From: Chitinophaga cymbidii
GTDB lineage: Bacteria; Bacteroidota; Bacteroidia; Chitinophagales; Chitinophagaceae
DNA length: 64,000 nucleotides
Direction of reading: 5' to 3'
NCBI RefSeq assembly: GCF_007992715.1
Contig: NZ_BKAU01000005.1
Span: 62,001-126,000 of the forward strand
The notes beneath the pieces were generated by a model that saw nothing but the letters and a program-made list of their open reading frames with translations, did not search any database and was not told the origin of the DNA. Below, piece by piece: positions 62,496 to 64,000 of this stretch (position 1 is the first letter of the stretch; every line of letters starts with the position of its first letter). The translations under genes were made by a program, and so were the position numbers.

Positions 62496-64000
62496 ATGAA
62501 GGCAACTAACAACCGGCGTAATTTTTTAAAGAACTTCACTCTCGGCTGCATTGGCGCATCAACGCTGCCCGGGGTAACTCTGGCAAAGGACGGAACAACA
62601 GCAGCAGAAAATACAGCAGCGCCTGACAAAGCAAAAACACCCGGCGGGCGCGATTATAACACCGCTTATACGGGAAAGAATATTGAACGGGTGGCATTCC
62701 CCATCGGGGGGATCGGCGCGGGCATGTTCTGCCTGGAAGGTACCGGCGCTATTTCGCACATGTCTGTCCGCCACAATCCCGAGATGTTCTTTGAGCCCGC
62801 CATGTTCGCCGCCATCAGTATTAAAGGTGTGCCGGAAGGAGCAAAAGTGCTGGAACAGATCATCCCGGACTGGAAGAAATTCGGCATGCGCGATTCGGGG
62901 CTTGGCGGCACGGGCGGCGCTACCTGGGGACTTCCGCGTTTCCGGTCCGCCGAATTTAAAGCGCGCTTCCCGTTCGCGGAGATCACGCTGAAAGATCCCG
63001 CGATGCCCATGACCGTGCAAATCAAAGGATGGAGCCCGTTTACGCCCGGCGATGAAGACAACTCCAGCCTCCCCGCCGGCGCACTGGAATATCATTTTTC
63101 CAACACCGGCAGAAAAACAGAAGAATGCGTATTCTCCTACAATGCCCGCAACTTCATGCGGCAGGGAGATACCGGCCATACTATCAAACCCATTAAAAAC
63201 GGGTTTATCTTATCACAGGAAGCCATCACCAACGCCCCGGAAAAGCAGGGCCATTTTGCGATCTATACAATGGACAACGACACGGTAGTAGACCATTGCT
63301 GGTTCCGGGGCGCCTGGTTCGATCCGCTGACGATGGTATGGAATACCATCAAAGCCGGCGAAACCAAAAGCAATGCGCCGGTGGAAAAAGATGCGCCCGG
63401 CGGCTCACTGTACGTACCTTTCCGGTTGAAGCCGGGAGAGAAAAAAGTGATCCGTTTGATGATGTCGTGGTACGTGCCGGATTCAAAATTGCGGATAGGA
63501 GAGGACGCTTCCGGCGATCATCCTGATCAGCATAAATTTCACCGCCCATGGTACAGCAGTCGTTTTAAAAATGTGAATGAGGTGGCGGATTACTGGAAAG
63601 AAAATTACGATGCGCTGCAGAAGAAGACTTCCCTGTTCACCGATACGTTTTACAAAAGTACCCTTCCGCCGGAAGTGCTCGAAGCCGTTGCGGCAAACCT
63701 TACCATCCTGAAATCTGCTACCGTCATGCGGCAGTACGACGGGCGCTTCTGGACCTGGGAAGGCTGCGGCGACAGCTGGGGCAGCTGCCACGGTTCCTGC
63801 ACGCACGTGTGGAACTACGCGCAGGCCGTACCGCATTTGTTCCCGAACCTGGAAAGAAGCCTCCGCAACACAGAGTTCTCCGAAAACCAGAACGCGGATG
63901 GCCACCAGGGCTTCCGCGCCAATATTCCCATCTCCCCGCTGGTACATAACTTCCATGCGGCGGCGGACGGCCAGCTCGGCGGCATCATGAAGGTTTACCG
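62496..64000 (+). CDS. Tat-exported GH116-like glycoside hydrolase (partial, C-terminus beyond window)
   Basis: 501 codons from ATG at 62496, open to the window end. The twin-arginine signal NNRRNFLKNFTLGCIGAS indicates export by Tat in folded form. Residues about 60-330 match the GH116 N-terminal beta-sandwich (RVAFPIGGIGAGMFCLEGTGAISHMSVRH begins it; IKGWSPFTPGDEDNSSLPAG). From about 385 the (alpha/alpha)6 catalytic region begins (TLPPEVLEAVAANLTILKSATVMR; GSCTHVWNYAQAVPHLFPNLERSLR). GH116 enzymes are beta-glucosidases, beta-xylosidases or related enzymes. Much of the catalytic domain is outside the window, so activity cannot be judged. It is separated from the second locus by AT-rich DNA and may start another one. 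Confidence 0.8.
   Translation, partial: MKATNNRRNFLKNFTLGCIGASTLPGVTLAKDGTTAAENTAAPDKAKTPGGRDYNTAYTGKNIERVAFPIGGIGAGMFCLEGTGAISHMSVRHNPEMFFEPAMFAAISIKGVPEGAKVLEQIIPDWKKFGMRDSGLGGTGGATWGLPRFRSAEFKARFPFAEITLKDPAMPMTVQIKGWSPFTPGDEDNSSLPAGALEYHFSNTGRKTEECVFSYNARNFMRQGDTGHTIKPIKNGFILSQEAITNAPEKQGHFAIYTMDNDTVVDHCWFRGAWFDPLTMVWNTIKAGETKSNAPVEKDAPGGSLYVPFRLKPGEKKVIRLMMSWYVPDSKLRIGEDASGDHPDQHKFHRPWYSSRFKNVNEVADYWKENYDALQKKTSLFTDTFYKSTLPPEVLEAVAANLTILKSATVMRQYDGRFWTWEGCGDSWGSCHGSCTHVWNYAQAVPHLFPNLERSLRNTEFSENQNADGHQGFRANIPISPLVHNFHAAADGQLGGIMKVY

Overview
The window looks like a chromosomal segment of a polysaccharide-degrading Bacteroidota, most likely a Chitinophagaceae-type soil bacterium. The evidence is three SusC/SusD-type outer-membrane pairs, a hybrid two-component regulator, lipoproteins with Bacteroidota-style lipoboxes, and TAnnTTTG-like -7 boxes. 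The genus is an inference. There are no rRNA genes, CRISPR arrays or insertion sequences that I can support, and I noticed no tRNA.

Region 1 (1-9.5 kb, minus strand, visibly AT-richer than the rest) is a polymorphic-toxin cassette. It holds a secreted SpvB/TcB-like partner, an RHS-repeat protein whose C-terminal tip carries a PD-(D/E)xK-type nuclease motif, and a DUF4304-like gene cut by the window edge that is probably the immunity protein. Between this cassette and the GC-rich region lie a 59-codon open frame and two operator-like dyads set in a 41-bp tandem repeat.

Region 2 (10.1-40.8 kb) is a large polysaccharide utilisation locus, probably for pectin or rhamnogalacturonan. A secreted SGNH esterase and a beta-helix lyase run leftward. 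A hybrid two-component sensor-regulator is divergent to them. Behind it is an operon with a SusC/SusD pair, a small lipoprotein, a second SusC/SusD pair, a giant esterase/beta-helix/NHL/CBM9-like fusion, a 1305-residue lyase-like protein and a GH105-type hydrolase. A shared operator-like sequence, TAGTGTACCA, lies 29 bp from a candidate -7 box in front of both arms of the locus.

Region 3 (40.9-43.9 kb) holds a DUF4136-like lipoprotein whose start codon sits in the loop of a long hairpin, a secreted beta-propeller-like protein and an AI-2E family permease.

Region 4 (43.9-61.7 kb) is a second locus. An AraC-type regulator is divergent from a roughly 16.7-kb operon with a SusC/SusD pair, an unclassified (alpha/alpha)6 glycosidase-like protein, a GH39-like enzyme and a complete-looking set of cytoplasmic enzymes: amidohydrolase, zinc dehydrogenase, enolase-superfamily dehydratase, UlaG-like lactonase, RraA-like aldolase, PIG-L deacetylase, a DUF4380-like sugar-binding protein and a sodium-solute symporter. 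Together they suggest import of an oligosaccharide followed by non-phosphorylative oxidation of a sugar to a sugar acid and aldol cleavage.

Region 5 (61.7-64 kb) holds a small conserved-looking gene in AT-rich DNA and the start of a Tat-exported GH116-like glycoside hydrolase that runs off the end.
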